Source of the DNA: CBDBND01 sp965207985
Lineage (GTDB): Bacteria > Pseudomonadota > Alphaproteobacteria > Rhodospirillales > Rhodospirillaceae
Reading direction: 5' to 3'
Assembly: GCA_965207985.1 (NCBI GenBank)
Contig: CBDBND010000003.1
Span: forward strand, 62,001 to 126,000
Length of the DNA stretch: 64,000 nt
Part shown: positions 34,819-44,250 of the stretch, piece after piece
Layout: every line of letters starts with the position of its first letter
How positions within the stretch are numbered: the stretch's first letter is position 1
Notes under the pieces: model-generated
Databases searched by the model: none
What the model saw: only the letters and a program-made list of their open reading frames with translations
What the model was told of the DNA's origin: nothing
Program-made: the position numbers and the translations under genes

Positions 34819-35153
34819 AACCGTCTCCTGTCCCAACCGTCCCGGCGGAGCGCAGAACCGTGCAGCGCTTCAAAAACGTCCACCTTGCCGGGAAGCAACC
34901 CGGCCAGCCGCTCACGCGGACAGTTACGTCATCACCCATGATTTTGCAACGCAGGGGACCATACACTCAAAGTCCTAATGTACATTGCAAGCCGCCCTGC
35001 CGGTCACTGTCAACGCCATTTCAGGGATGCTCCCATATATCTTGCCCATCGCAGCAGCGATGACCCCGACGGGTACAGCGGAGAGTGTGAACTCTGTGGT
35101 GATTTTTGCCCCTGTCCCCGGCCGGTGGGCCAGGAATAATTTGCTCGCCCTCG
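34819..35153. other. Leader region of csp and intergenic
   Basis: The first 150 bp upstream of csp would be its transcribed leader; csp genes usually have long leaders, but I did not identify a defined cold-shock box. No other gene recognised to 35153. Confidence 0.3.
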
Positions 35154-35357
35154 TTACAGTTTCTGGAGACGCTGGTAGATGGTTGCCCGGATGCTCAGCG
35201 GTGTACGTTTGCGGAGCGCATCCTTAAGCAACCCCAGGTCATTAAGCAGGTGGTAGATGTCCGCTCCTTTTGGGTCGCGGTTTCCCTTCTGTTGCAAATA
35301 AGCCCTGGCGCCCAGGATCAAGACCATCCAATAGCCGCGCGATATGTGTTTCGCCAT
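35154..35357 (-). CDS. Hypothetical 67-aa protein
   Basis: A small basic protein: a hydrophobic start (MAKHISRGYWMVLILGARAY) and a helical, charged C-terminus (DIYHLLNDLGLLKDALRKRT). AAGGGGAAGGATAAG lies directly before the ATG, a strong ribosome-binding site, which is the main support. No family recognised. Confidence 0.5.
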   Translation of the reverse strand: MAKHISRGYWMVLILGARAYLQQKGNRDPKGADIYHLLNDLGLLKDALRKRTPLSIRATIYQRLQKL

Positions 35358-35559
35358 ATCTTATCCTTCCCCTTGTGTTGCACTTGTATGATATGACGCC
35401 GAAGGTGCCAAGTGCGGATTGCTTACCTCAATCCATGATCCCATGATAACGCCGGTAAGACGTTGACAGTGACTGGCGGAATTACAAAATACAAGTTACC
35501 GGGCCAAGGCAAGGAACGGCTCGGGAACCATAACCAAAGAAAATCGGAGACGAACGATC

Positions 35560-35797
35560 ATGGACGACATAACCCCGAGCGAAGATACCACCACTGAAAA
35601 CACCCCGGCAGAGGATGCATCAGAGGATACCTCCTCCTCCGACGTCTCGACGGATGATGCTTCATCAGACGATACCCCTTCCGAGGATGAGGATGCCCAG
35701 GCAGAGGACGCATCCGCTGAGGATGCTTCTGCGGATGACGCGCCAGCCGAAGGCTCTTCGTCAAACGACGACTCATCCGAGGATGCTCCAGGGGAAG
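35560..35797 (+). pseudogene. Acidic Ser/Asp/Glu-repeat ORF cut by an IS3-type element
   Basis: About 79 codons of low-complexity acidic sequence with a loose five- to six-residue period (AEDAS, SEDTS, SDDTP, AEDAS) and almost no hydrophobic residues. GGAG precedes the ATG. The frame then enters the IS at 35798 and runs on to 35913. Such tails occur in secreted or surface proteins and in DNA-mimic-like acidic proteins; nothing here decides between them. The period also means the DNA itself is repetitive (GAGGATGC-type units). Confidence 0.6.
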
Positions 35798-35872
35798 TGT
35801 CCGTCGTCAGAGTATTTGGGACAGCGGGGGTTGATAAACTAAGAGAGGGTTTGGCCCATCTTGGTTTTCAGT

Positions 35873-36515
35873 TTAGGCGGCGGTTTTGCGGTGCTGCAAG
35901 CGCCGTTGGTTGATGGTGTTTTGTTTGATTCTCTCCCTTTCGAGTAAGATGGTTTCGCCGCGCCCGAAGTAGACGTCGGCGGGCGTCAGATTGCTCAGGC
36001 TCTCGTGGTAGCGGTGGTGATTGTAGTAGGCGACGAAGCGCCCGATCTTGGCCTTGAGATCGCCCGGCAGGAAGTAGTTCTCTAACAGGATGCGGTTCTT
36101 CAGGGTCTGATGCCACCGCTCGATCTTGCCCTGTGTCTGCGGGTGATAGGGTGCGCCGCGCACATGATCCATGCCGTTGTCGTCGAGCCATTCGGCCAGT
36201 TCGCTAGAGATGTAGGACGCGCCATTGTCTGACAGCAGGCGGGGCTTGTGCCGGACCTCGACCCGGTCGCAGCCTGAGGCCTGCAATGCTAGTTCCAGGG
36301 TGTCTGTGACGTCACTGGCCTTCATGGTCGTACACAGCGTCCAGGCGATGATGTAGCGGGAGTAATCATCCAGGATGGTGCTCAGGTAGAACCAGCCCCA
36401 TCCGATGACCTTGATGTAGGTGAAGTCGGTCTGCCACAGCTGGTTCGGGGCCGTGGTTTTGTCCCTGAACTCATCGTTCGCCTTGATCACCACAAACGCC
36501 GGGCTGGTGATCAGG
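35873..36515 (-). pseudogene. IS3-type OrfB, C-terminal catalytic part
   Basis: Contains the DDE residues in order: WQTDFTYIKV, LLSDNGASYIS and GKIERWHQTLKNR, then the C-terminal YYNHHRYHESLSNLTP. The N-terminal HTH_21 region is missing because the IS110 fragment abuts at about 36515; the open frame begins DLITSPAFVVIKA. Confidence 0.88.
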
Positions 36516-36948
36516 TCAGGTGACCCCGCAGTGCGTTGATCGTCTGCGTCCGCTGGCGCACCAGGAGATCGCGTGTGCGGAACAGCATCCCCCGGGCCTG
36601 CTGCTCTTTCGTCTTCACGGCCACGACGCTCATGGTGGGGCGCTGTGCAGCCTCGCAGATTGCCTCTGCGTCCGTTGTGTCATTCTTCTGCCGTTTGACG
36701 AACGGCTTCACATAAATCGGCGGAACCAGCTTGACCTCGTGCCCCAGCTTCTCGGTTTCTCGACCCCAATGGTGAGCACTCGCGCAGGCTTCCATTGCCA
36801 CCACGCTGGGCGGCTGCGAAGCGAGGACGTCGAGCACTTTGCCGCGGATCAGCTTCTTTCGGAATGCGACGGACCCGTCAGCCCGAGCACCGTGAATCTG
36901 AAAGCTATGCTTCGCCAGATCGATCCCGATGATGGTAGCCTGATCCAT
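36511..36948 (-). pseudogene. IS110-family transposase, N-terminal DEDD half
   Basis: From ATG 36948 (MDQATIIGIDLAKHSFQIHG) with the RuvC-like residues: Asp in GIDLAK, Glu in VVAMEACASAHHWGRE and Asp residues in KNDTTDAEAICEAA. The C-terminal Ser domain is missing; the frame ends GHLT at the IS3 boundary. GAAGGAG precedes the ATG. Confidence 0.88.
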
Positions 36949-37029
36949 GGACGCCTTCTCCTTCTGTTGGTGTTGGTGACACCGCCAACATGGCACATTG
37001 CGATGCCGTCGGGAGGGGGCGTCCACTCC

Positions 37030-37132
37030 ATCGGATCTTCTCCTCAGCACTGTAACGCTTGCGCGTCTTGCGGCGGATGTCCTTGACCGTCCGCTCCGCA
37101 ACATCCTGGGATCGTTCTGTTCCGTCTCTCAT
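37030..37132 (-). pseudogene. IS3-type OrfA, N-terminal stump
   Basis: MRDGTERSQDVAERTVKDIR followed by RKTRKRYSAEEKIR is the usual OrfA start of this IS3 subgroup; the helix-turn-helix that should follow is replaced by IS110 upstream sequence. Confidence 0.75.
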
Positions 37133-37218
37133 CGTTCACTCCTCAATGATGACGATGAGCCAATAACACTCTCTTACGCAATCACCCTAATCTGTTCCAT
37201 TGGTCCTGACGGGGGACA

Positions 37219-37283
37219 TTAGCCCTCTCGGGCATAAAATGTTGGATCAAAGCCCATTCCGCATCGGTAACATCGCTTTGCAT
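37219..37283 (-). pseudogene. IS5-family N-terminal scrap
   Basis: MQSDVTDAEWALIQHFMPER is the DUF4096 start of an IS5 transposase, cut at 37218 by the IS3-type element, which therefore inserted into an older IS5 copy. Confidence 0.7.
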
Positions 37284-37806
37284 AACGAAGTCCGCGCCGG
37301 TCATAGTCAGGGCGGGTGATTTCAGTCCAAGGCATAACTTCCTCCAAGTTGGCGACTCGGAAGAATCATAAAGGACTGAAATCACTCAACTTAGTTTTCG
37401 GTTGGGCTCTTAGACCTTTGTCACCTATGCTCGTCGACCAATCCGCATCGCACTTGCCATTATATCCGACATCAATTGGCCCAAAGCATCTATCAGTCCT
37501 GTAGTGCATCGGTTTGTGTTGCGATCCTAGAAGTCAGGCCCAACATCCTAGATGCTTTGCGCAAACCAACGTGGTGGGACATGCGGCAGAGAGCATCAGG
37601 CAAGACGCGGAAACGGTCGGCGAGTTGTGAATTTTTGATGGGCATTAATGCCTAGCACAAGATATCAATTGTACCTTCAAAACTGGACGCCCAGACCTAA
37701 AAGCCAGTATTGTTTTGTCATAACTACAAAAGAGCCATGTATCCTCAATGCAAAGATTCATTAAAACCGGGGTTCACAGCCGAGTCTCTTTCAATCGGAG
37801 TGACTG
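37284..37806. other. Intergenic upstream of the TonB receptor
   Basis: 523 bp without a supported ORF. The last part is AT-rich (37660-37760) and would hold the promoter of the receptor gene. No Fur-box-like palindrome was obvious. Confidence 0.3.
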
Positions 37807-39987
37807 ATGCCGGTCAACTTTAGGTCTTTGTTTGCCGCGTCCGCCATAACAATTATTGTTTCAAGCGGGCATACGGCCGCGCAGGAAGAAACCGGCCAAG
37901 TGGGGTGCGCCGCAATTGTAATAGAAGAAATCCGGGTCTATGGCACAAAGAAAAACCGTGCTGAAGAACTGCAGGATGTGCCGGCCGCCATATCTGTATT
38001 CAACGAAAACGCCTTGGATGCGCGGCAGCTCATCACCATTGAAGATCTAAGCTTTGCGGCTCCCAACGTGACTTTGGATCAGGTGGGCACCTCACCGGGT
38101 ATCCAGAACTTCTCCATCCGCGGGCTCGGCATCAACAGTTCCATCCCCTCCGTCGATCCGACGGTTGGTATATTTGTGGATGGAATATACTTGGGTGTTT
38201 CGGCCGGCGTGGTTACCGACACCTTCGATCTGGAAAGTGTTGAAATCCTGCGCGGTCCTCAAGGGTTGCTGTTCGGGCGCAACGTAACCGGCGGTGCGGT
38301 GTTACTTCGTTCTAAGCGCCCAACCGGGGAATTCGGTTCCAAGGCCAAGATCAGCTATGAGACGGGGCCACAATACAGCGCCTCCGGCACAGTCGAGGGA
38401 CCACTGGCTGAGGGCAGACTGGCTGGCAAACTGAGCTTTTACTACAAGGACGACGACGGATACTTCGACAACATCGACGATCCCGACCGGGACATCGGGG
38501 CGCAAGAAACCATCATGGTGCGGCCGGCCCTCGTGTTCACACCAGGTGAAGACGTCGATTTGACGATTATTTTCGAACACGGGGACCTTGATGGTGACGG
38601 TGCAGTACCTCAACGGGCGATGGCTTCCAACCCTTCGGTCACGTCGGGTAACATTTTTGCCGAAATCGACGTTCCCGGCTCCGTCGACATCGCATGGGAT
38701 CAATTGACCTTCGAACTCAATTGGGATGTTGGGCCCGGAACACTAACCAACATCTTGGGGTATAGGGATCTTGAACAGGTAGCTAATTCGGATATCGATG
38801 CTAGTCCCCTGCCCCTGTTCCACGCCGAGGCGTTCATTGATCAGGATCAGATCAGCAATGAACTCCGTTATTTCGCTGAACCTAATGACGAACTGAGCCT
38901 CACTGCGGGTCTCTACTACTTCGATCAGAATGTCTTCTACCGTGAAAGCCGCTTTTTGGCCTTTGGAACCATCATTGGCGGACTTGGTGGTGATCAGAAG
39001 CACAAGAACTACGGTGCCTTTGCCACCTTTGACTATGGCATTAGCGATCAGGTGACGGTGACTGCCGGTATTCGCTACACCGAAGAAAAGAAGGACGCCC
39101 GGGTCTCCCGGTTCGGTCTGTGCGATGCGTTCACACAAGTCTGCGCACCGGACTTTGAAGACGACGAAAAGTGGACCAACGCCACGCCGAGGATTGGCCT
39201 GCAATGGAACGCAGCGGAAGACGCGTTATTGTATGCCCATTGGACCAAGGGTTTCCGGTCCGGCGGCTACAACTTCCGCACGACAGTTCCTGCCGTCCTT
39301 GACGCAGGACCAACGGACGAAGAAGAACAGGATTCCTTTGAGATCGGCTTCAAATCCAGCTGGATCGATCGCAAGTTGGTGCTGAATGGTGCAGCTTTTT
39401 TCAATGACGTGAAGGACCTTCAGCGCGAACTGAACGTCGCCGACCCTGTCGTCGGCGTGGTACAGGGTATCCGCAACACGGCCGATGCGACAATCACCGG
39501 ATTCGAGCTTGATATGATCGCGCTGCCGATTTCCCAGTTCGCCATTAGCACCTCCATCGGCCACTTGAACGGTGAGTACGACGTAGTCATCTTCGACATC
39601 ACAGGAGACGGGGCAATCAACCAAGCCGATCTGGACCTATCGATCCCACGTCTTCCTGAATGGACGTACACCTTGGGCGCTACCTTCGATGAGGAACTCG
39701 GCAAGCTTGGGCTGCTGCGCCTGAGAGGGGAATACAGTTACCGGGACAACGCATTCTTCAACGACAACAACATCGGTGCGCTTCCCTCTTACAACGTGTT
39801 TAACGCATCCGTCAGCCTGATCAGCTTTGACCAACAGTGGACCCTCACGTTCTACGGCAAAAACCTCTCTGACGAGGCTATCCTCCAGCAGAATACCCCT
39901 CTGCCGTTTGGCGCTTTTGGCGCACCGCGTTTTTCGACACTGGCGGAGGGAAGACGGTGGGGCTTGGAGTTAAGGGTCCAATACTAG
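37807..39987 (+). CDS. TonB-dependent outer-membrane receptor
   Basis: A 726-aa receptor with a signal peptide (residues 1-25, ending HTAAQ), a TonB box-like IVIEEIRVYG (about 36-46), a plug domain (VPAAISVFNENALDARQL, FSIRGLGINS, VGIFVDGIYLG, EILRGPQGLLFGRN) and a 22-strand barrel ending in the aromatic LELRVQY. It transports a bulky ligand such as a siderophore, carbohydrate or other organic compound into the periplasm; the plug type is the one common in alphaproteobacterial receptors of the FecA/CirA-like superfamily and does not indicate the ligand. GGAGTGACTG precedes the ATG. No exbB/tonB or substrate-processing gene adjoins it. Intact. Confidence 0.95.
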   Translation: MPVNFRSLFAASAITIIVSSGHTAAQEETGQVGCAAIVIEEIRVYGTKKNRAEELQDVPAAISVFNENALDARQLITIEDLSFAAPNVTLDQVGTSPGIQNFSIRGLGINSSIPSVDPTVGIFVDGIYLGVSAGVVTDTFDLESVEILRGPQGLLFGRNVTGGAVLLRSKRPTGEFGSKAKISYETGPQYSASGTVEGPLAEGRLAGKLSFYYKDDDGYFDNIDDPDRDIGAQETIMVRPALVFTPGEDVDLTIIFEHGDLDGDGAVPQRAMASNPSVTSGNIFAEIDVPGSVDIAWDQLTFELNWDVGPGTLTNILGYRDLEQVANSDIDASPLPLFHAEAFIDQDQISNELRYFAEPNDELSLTAGLYYFDQNVFYRESRFLAFGTIIGGLGGDQKHKNYGAFATFDYGISDQVTVTAGIRYTEEKKDARVSRFGLCDAFTQVCAPDFEDDEKWTNATPRIGLQWNAAEDALLYAHWTKGFRSGGYNFRTTVPAVLDAGPTDEEEQDSFEIGFKSSWIDRKLVLNGAAFFNDVKDLQRELNVADPVVGVVQGIRNTADATITGFELDMIALPISQFAISTSIGHLNGEYDVVIFDITGDGAINQADLDLSIPRLPEWTYTLGATFDEELGKLGLLRLRGEYSYRDNAFFNDNNIGALPSYNVFNASVSLISFDQQWTLTFYGKNLSDEAILQQNTPLPFGAFGAPRFSTLAEGRRWGLELRVQY

Positions 39988-40204
39988 AGCGAATTCGCGC
40001 GAGATTGAATCGGCGAAGGAATCCCAATCGGTCGATTTATGATTCACGTTGGGGGCTAAGGATGACGCACCGCGGATTCCTGTGGTTATCGTCGCTTCTG
40101 CGGCTTGCGACTCGTGGTGCGACTCGTTCTTGCGAAGATTGTCGACGACGTGCTTTCGAGGAGTAGCCGTGCCATCAGCAATACGAGGAAATGCCGCTGC
40201 CGGA
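39988..40204. other. Intergenic, possible IS end
   Basis: Begins AGAGCGAATTCGCGCGAGAT directly after the receptor stop and contains no supported gene. The AGATTGAATC/GGAATCCCAATC pattern looks like a mobile-element end, but I found no partner. Confidence 0.3.
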
Positions 40205-40521
40205 ATGGATACACGGCTGATGTGCGAGCTGCTCGGATGGGCGGCGATTAACGACAATGGCAAGCTTCAAATGCCCCAAGAGGCGGCCGCCGATCAGGCG
40301 GCAGTGGCCATGCTCGGATTCCTGGTCGAGCAACGCTGGCTCGCAGAAGATGGCACCGAGGCATGGACCATTACTCCCGCAGGCCGATTCTGGTTCCAGA
40401 GCCTGGATTACGGCGACACCGTGAAGTTCCACGAATACCGGGGGGCGATGTTCCTGCTCCAAGTCAGACTAAACCGCCGCGAGACCATCGTCTGGCACAA
40501 GGGCCGGTTCCTGAACTGTGC
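40205..40521 (+). pseudogene. Fragment of an unidentified protein
   Basis: From ATG 40205: MDTRLMCELLGWAAINDNGK and later AMLGFLVEQRWLAEDGTEAW then TITPAGRFWFQSL, the helix-helix-wing pattern of a winged-helix domain. It ends in an IS630 fragment. Not assignable; may be a real gene truncated at its 3' end. Confidence 0.4.
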
Positions 40522-40736
40522 CCCGGCGACTTGGCCGTCAGGGACAATCTCTCCAGCTACAAGAGGCCGCGAGTCCACAGCATAATCGAAGAAGCCGGCG
40601 CGCAGTTTGCTCTTCCTGCCGCCCTACAGTCCTGACCTATATCCTATCGAACAGGCCTTCGCCAAGCTCAAGGCCCGGCTTCGTAAAGCCGCAGAGCGCA
40701 ACGTCGACGGCCTATGGAACGTCATCGGACAGGCCT
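40522..40736 (+). pseudogene. IS630-family transposase C-terminal relic
   Basis: GDLAVRDNLSSYKRPRVHSI and, after a frame change near 40611, FLPPYSPDLYPIEQAFAKLK and RNVDGLWNVIGQA. DNLxxH and PPYSPxxNPIE are the DDE hallmarks; here the His is Tyr and the Asn is Tyr. Directly joined to an IS6-like end. Confidence 0.8.
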
Positions 40737-40821
40737 GCTCTGGCCGAGGGGCGTCAACTTGCTGCGTGAGAGGCCTCCATTAGGAATGCTTCTGCTCCGG
40801 GCCAATTAGTCTGACAATGCC
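40737..40821 (+). repeat. IS6-like right-end relic
   Basis: Contains GGCGTCAACTTGCTGC and GAGAGGCCTCCATTAGGAAT, then TTAGTCTGACAATGCC, nearly identical to the end of the IS6-like relic at 16560-16637. It is fused to the IS630 relic with no transposase core between. Confidence 0.8.
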
Positions 40822-41843
40822 GCTGATAATGATGATGCAAGCTTGGTAGACACGGAATGAGGGTTTGGAAGGGCGCAGGTGACTCCACGTCGTACGGGGA
40901 TGGCTCAGGACGACTGTGTCAGTCATTTGGGGAGCTTACATATCACAGAATCTGCCTGCGGGCACGGCGCGACTGTAAGCGTTCGGCGCTCGGGAGATTT
41001 TAGATCTCGGCAGATTTTCTGACGCTCTCTCAAATATCAGTTTCTTAAGCCGTTGATGTTGCGAGCCTTTGTTTCTTATCATCTTCAGCGATCTGGACCA
41101 GTTGGAAGACGAGGTACTTGGCTCGCCGGGCCGTGTGCGTGAATGCGCGGTTGAGACGGCGTTGCTCGTAGATCTCCACACCCTGTTCCACATGTTCTTC
41201 TCTAAGCGTCAAGCGGATAACCTTCTCCAGGACTTAGCCGGAGCCTGTCCCCCGAGTGCCGAACGGTTACCGCGACTGAACCCCGACCCCTCGCAAAAAA
41301 TCGATAATGTGGCGGGAACGCCGTGTTGCAATGGTGTTGATTGTTTGTACGGTAAAACCTACAGTGATTTTGGTACTTTTTAAGCCGTTGTAAAAGCTAT
41401 TCTTTTTAGAGTGGAATTGTAGGGAATCCCCTACACGGGCAAGCCCGCAACCACCTTTACCGAACTTTTCTGGAATTGAGAAAATCCGTAGAATTTGAAT
41501 GATTCACCGGCCCTATACCTGTGCGATTACCCATCTATGAAAGGTATTTGGAGCGGGATTCAAGCAAGTCAGGTGCATATAGTCACCACGAGTCTGTAAA
41601 AGGTTACCCCTACAAAAACCTCATCCACACCTGGACGGTTTGTATCATGAAGACTGTCGGATAAAGTTCCCGGGAAAGACACTCTTATCCTCCTGACCAC
41701 TTACTCTGACAGTGCCCACAGTTCGTTGCGGGCAAGGCTTGAGCAATGGTCCTCTTACTTCCAGTGTTGTTCCGGGCCCGATGCACCGGCTTATAGGACG
41801 AGCCACGTTGACGGTCAGTTAATCGACAGCTTATAACGTCCTC
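40822..41843. other. 1-kb stretch without a supported gene
   Basis: The minus strand near 41045-41210 reads EEHVEQGVEIYEQRRLNRAF and similar, which looks like a transposase C-terminal scrap but is not assignable. A further degenerate IS6-like end (TTACTCTGACAGTGCC) lies at 41701-41716. A motif near 41610-41670 (ATCCACACCTGGA) recurs at 42886 after the next gene. Confidence 0.4.
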
Positions 41844-42815
41844 ATGCGTTTCGACTTACCCCTCATGATGGGCTTCCTCACCGTTACATGGACGATAGCG
41901 CTGCCCAACGCGTGGGCGGATACGGGGTTTTATTTTTCTGCTGAGTTGGGTGCGAACGTCGCTTCAGCTTTGCAAACAGCCGGCACGTCCAATGATCGGG
42001 CCAGTGTCTGCGACGAATTCATCAATCCGATGTTCGCAACGGTGACACAAACCGCAGGTTATGAAAACTACAACTGCACGGGTGCGGATCGGGGACTTGG
42101 CGCCGGATGGACGAACGCGTTCGGCCGGGCCGAAGGACTGCTTGCCGGAGCAGCCGTGGGATATCGGTTGTCCAGTCGATATCCTGATAGTATTTGGGGC
42201 AAGTTCAACATTGAGATAGAGTATTTCTACCGTGACACAGTGTACGACGACACTGCTGATGTTCCCGGCGCCAGCGGAGCGACCGGCGATAAATTGGCAC
42301 AGGAGATCGTCAAGGCAACCGATCGTATTGGCAACGTAACGGCGCACAACGTATTCTTGAACTTATTGCTCGAATTTGACAATTCGAGCCGGTACACGCC
42401 GTACATTGGCATTGGTGCGGGCGCGGGATTCACCGACATGGAATACGCCAGCCTGTGGGTGCGCAACCCAGATTCGCGCGCCATTGCCACAGGCGCTGGT
42501 TTGCCCAATGTTGATGAAATCCGGAGAAATTTAGCCGGTAGCACCAGCAGTGCCCAGACACGGCTGTCCGATACAGTCTACGGCTATCAAGTGGTACTAG
42601 GCTTCGACTATGCGGTGAGCGAATCGGTCACGCTTGGAATCAAGGGTCGCTGGGTTCGTTTCGACGAGTTTAGCGACGGTGGATTTCACTGGGACCCGTT
42701 ACGAAGTCATGTTCCTAATTTACGCAGGGACCTGAGCGAGCCGGTTGTGGGCTATTTCAGGACTGAAGAGATGGAAGTGCTTGGAATGGGCGTGACGCTG
42801 AAGTACCGCTTTTAG
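41844..42815 (+). CDS. Outer-membrane beta-barrel protein
   Basis: 323 aa: signal peptide (about residues 1-25, ending NAWAD), then alternating amphipathic strands of an OMP_b-brl/OmpA-like eight-to-ten-stranded barrel (FYFSAELGANV, LLAGAAVGYRL, FNIEIEYFYRD, TPYIGIGAGAGF, YGYQVVLGFDYAV, TLGIKGRWVRF) and the C-terminal aromatic signature LKYRF. Two pairs of cysteines lie in the first loop (CDEF, YNC). Similar proteins act as small porins or surface antigens. It stands alone between relic-filled gaps that share a repeated motif. Intact. Confidence 0.88.
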   Translation: MRFDLPLMMGFLTVTWTIALPNAWADTGFYFSAELGANVASALQTAGTSNDRASVCDEFINPMFATVTQTAGYENYNCTGADRGLGAGWTNAFGRAEGLLAGAAVGYRLSSRYPDSIWGKFNIEIEYFYRDTVYDDTADVPGASGATGDKLAQEIVKATDRIGNVTAHNVFLNLLLEFDNSSRYTPYIGIGAGAGFTDMEYASLWVRNPDSRAIATGAGLPNVDEIRRNLAGSTSSAQTRLSDTVYGYQVVLGFDYAVSESVTLGIKGRWVRFDEFSDGGFHWDPLRSHVPNLRRDLSEPVVGYFRTEEMEVLGMGVTLKYRF

Positions 42816-43135
42816 TCGTCGCATCCGAGCGGCCTTGCCAAGTCATACGAAATCTCGGACTGCCCTATACCTTTCGAGAATCCTATCCACACCTGGAAAG
42901 TTTAAACAGTGAAGGCGGGTAAGCTTTTCGGAAAAAGTAAGTTGCGAGGGTCCGTAACCAACGTATCTTCACCTGGATAGGTATGGTTGTACATTCCTAG
43001 CACTTCTCTTTGGTACATTTTTGCTGCAACTGGCCTTTCCTTACAAAAACCAAATGTGCGTCTGGTCGCTTTTCGTTATGAAGTTCCGCGGGATAGGGTT
43101 TTCGAAAGAGACAACGGTCTCAGGTCTAACCAACA
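42816..43135. other. Intergenic with a diverged repeat
   Basis: Contains ATCCACACCTGGA at 42886, related to the stretch at 41623, and GGTTTTCGAAAGAGACA at 43096, also present at 34496. No gene recognised. Confidence 0.35.
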
Positions 43136-43288
43136 CTAAGGCTTCGAGCACCGAGGGATGAGGCGGGTCAGCCATGTCAGCCATGTCAGAAAGATACGGT
43201 CCTGCCGCGAGAACCGGATCCGACCAGGGTGATTACGTCTCAAGACCGAGACCTGATGTCTCAATGTGATTAGGTCTTGTGCAGCCAT
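43136..43288 (-). pseudogene. Integrase-type transposase scrap
   Basis: AAQDLITLRHQVSVLRRNHP and GRIRFSRQDRIFLTWL match the start of another DDE transposase (LRHQ..VLRR...G...L...DR). It includes a 9-bp tandem duplication that repeats TWL. It is fused to the IS5 C-terminal part. Confidence 0.5.
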
Positions 43289-43679
43289 CCGTCGCTTCCA
43301 TCGGATGATTGACGCCGCAAGACGCGTTCCATGCAATCCGATCATGTCCCGGAGCAACGTAGCGCCCAAAATGCGGGCGCAATAAATTCTGAGCCGCTTC
43401 AGGATCAGTCTTAGGTTATGGCCGGCACAGGCCAGTACCACATTCATGCGATCACCTTCAGTACCCTTGAGGTAATTGCGTCCCAACAGTCCATCCGATT
43501 TCAGATGGCCGATAACCGGTTCAATCGCCTGACGCCGTTTCAGTGACCGTTTCAGCCGTTGTGTTTTTATGCCACGCCGTTGACCCGAGATGTACACCCT
43601 TGATGCTTCCTCGCCATGGCCACGGTAGCCACGATCCACAAACACTTCTTCAACCACACAGCCTGTCAAACGGCGCACC
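43289..43679 (-). pseudogene. IS5-family transposase C-terminal part, separated by an IS256 insertion
   Basis: Reads VRRLTGCVVEEVFVDRGYRG and RRQAIEPVIGHLKSDGLLGR; contains the second Asp (FVDRGY) and the Glu (IEPVIGH). The matching N-terminal part lies at 46089-46970 and ends ALEQVRR, exactly where this begins. The two halves were separated by the IS256 element at 43680-46093. Confidence 0.88.
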
Positions 43680-43732
43680 GGTAGTGTCCAGAATCTTTCG
43701 CACTTTTTGTATTGGGCTGGTGGCTGATTTGG

Positions 43733-43912
43733 TCAGGCCGTGTTCCTTTGCTGCGTGAGTAGATTCATATTCATGTATCGTTTTAGGGACCATTTGCTTC
43801 CGGCTATGTGTCTTAACCTTGCTGCAGCCAAGTTGAGCGCCGATTGACCGTCAGGGAACGCTCCGACTACGCGGGTACGGCGTCTGATTTCGCGCATGAT
43901 TCGCTCTAGCAG
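43733..43912 (-). pseudogene. IS256 transposase C-terminal end
   Basis: LERIMREIRRRTRVVGAFPD and SALNLAAARLRHIAGSKWSL then KRYMNMNLL are the C-terminal end of an IS256 Mutator-type transposase, containing the catalytic Glu (LERIMREI). The upstream half lies at 45151-45993. Confidence 0.85.
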
Positions 43913-44250
43913 GCTGCTGAAAAAGTGGCTGGTTCGGCTTTGAGGGTGGCCTTATCGCCGAGATGATAGGCGAACTCAATCTCCAACGATCCGTCGTCGA
44001 GGAGTTCGGCCGATCCTGAACCGTTGACTTCGTCCATCTCGTCGAAGCCGGCCCAGGTGAAGAACACGATGGATCGGCCGTATTCCAGGTCGAGGCTGGC
44101 GTTCAGAGCGCCGAAGGCGATCTCGCCGTGACCATCTTCGCGAATGACCAGCACGGCGGGCCCGTCGAGGTCGAGATAGCCGCGGTCCCACAGGTTGGCC
44201 TCGACGATCCGCCACCGGCCGATCAGCTGGCAGGCCACCGGTGCCGTCAT
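43906..44250 (-). CDS. Passenger protein overlapping the transposase stop
   Basis: A 114-aa acidic protein: MTAPVACQLIGRWRIVEANL, then YGRSIVFFTWAGFDEMDEVN and DDGSLEIEFAYHLGDKATLK. Repeating beta-strand pattern; lipocalin-like 'IGRWRI' opening is the only hint of fold. The ATG overlaps the TGA of the upstream transposase (ATGA), so translation is coupled. The last residues (TFSAAC) are encoded by the IS5-like end, so the true C-terminus may have been altered. Similar small proteins occur widely in alphaproteobacteria without known function. No other copy in the window. Confidence 0.65.
   Translation of the reverse strand: MTAPVACQLIGRWRIVEANLWDRGYLDLDGPAVLVIREDGHGEIAFGALNASLDLEYGRSIVFFTWAGFDEMDEVNGSGSAELLDDGSLEIEFAYHLGDKATLKAEPATFSAAC

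Larger units (their letters stand above)
35798..37218 (-). mobile_element. IS3-family element whose middle is replaced by an IS110 fragment
   Basis: Ends TGTCCGTCGTCAG (35798) and, on the other side, the complement of CTGACGGGGGACA (ending 37218) form an imperfect inverted repeat. Inside, from right to left, are an orfA start (37030-37132), an IS110 N-terminal half (36511-36948) and an orfB C-terminal half (35873-36515). No target duplication is visible. A 351-bp piece of the same IS is at 22183. Confidence 0.8.

Noticed and set aside
35560..35797. Minus-strand Arg/His-rich protein
   Set aside because: Shadow of the acidic repeat; the strand with a ribosome-binding site encodes the acidic version.
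40936..41383. Overlapping small ORFs in the 40.8-41.8 kb gap
   Set aside because: No ribosome-binding sites or family patterns; one minus-strand frame looks like a transposase scrap but was too weak to call.
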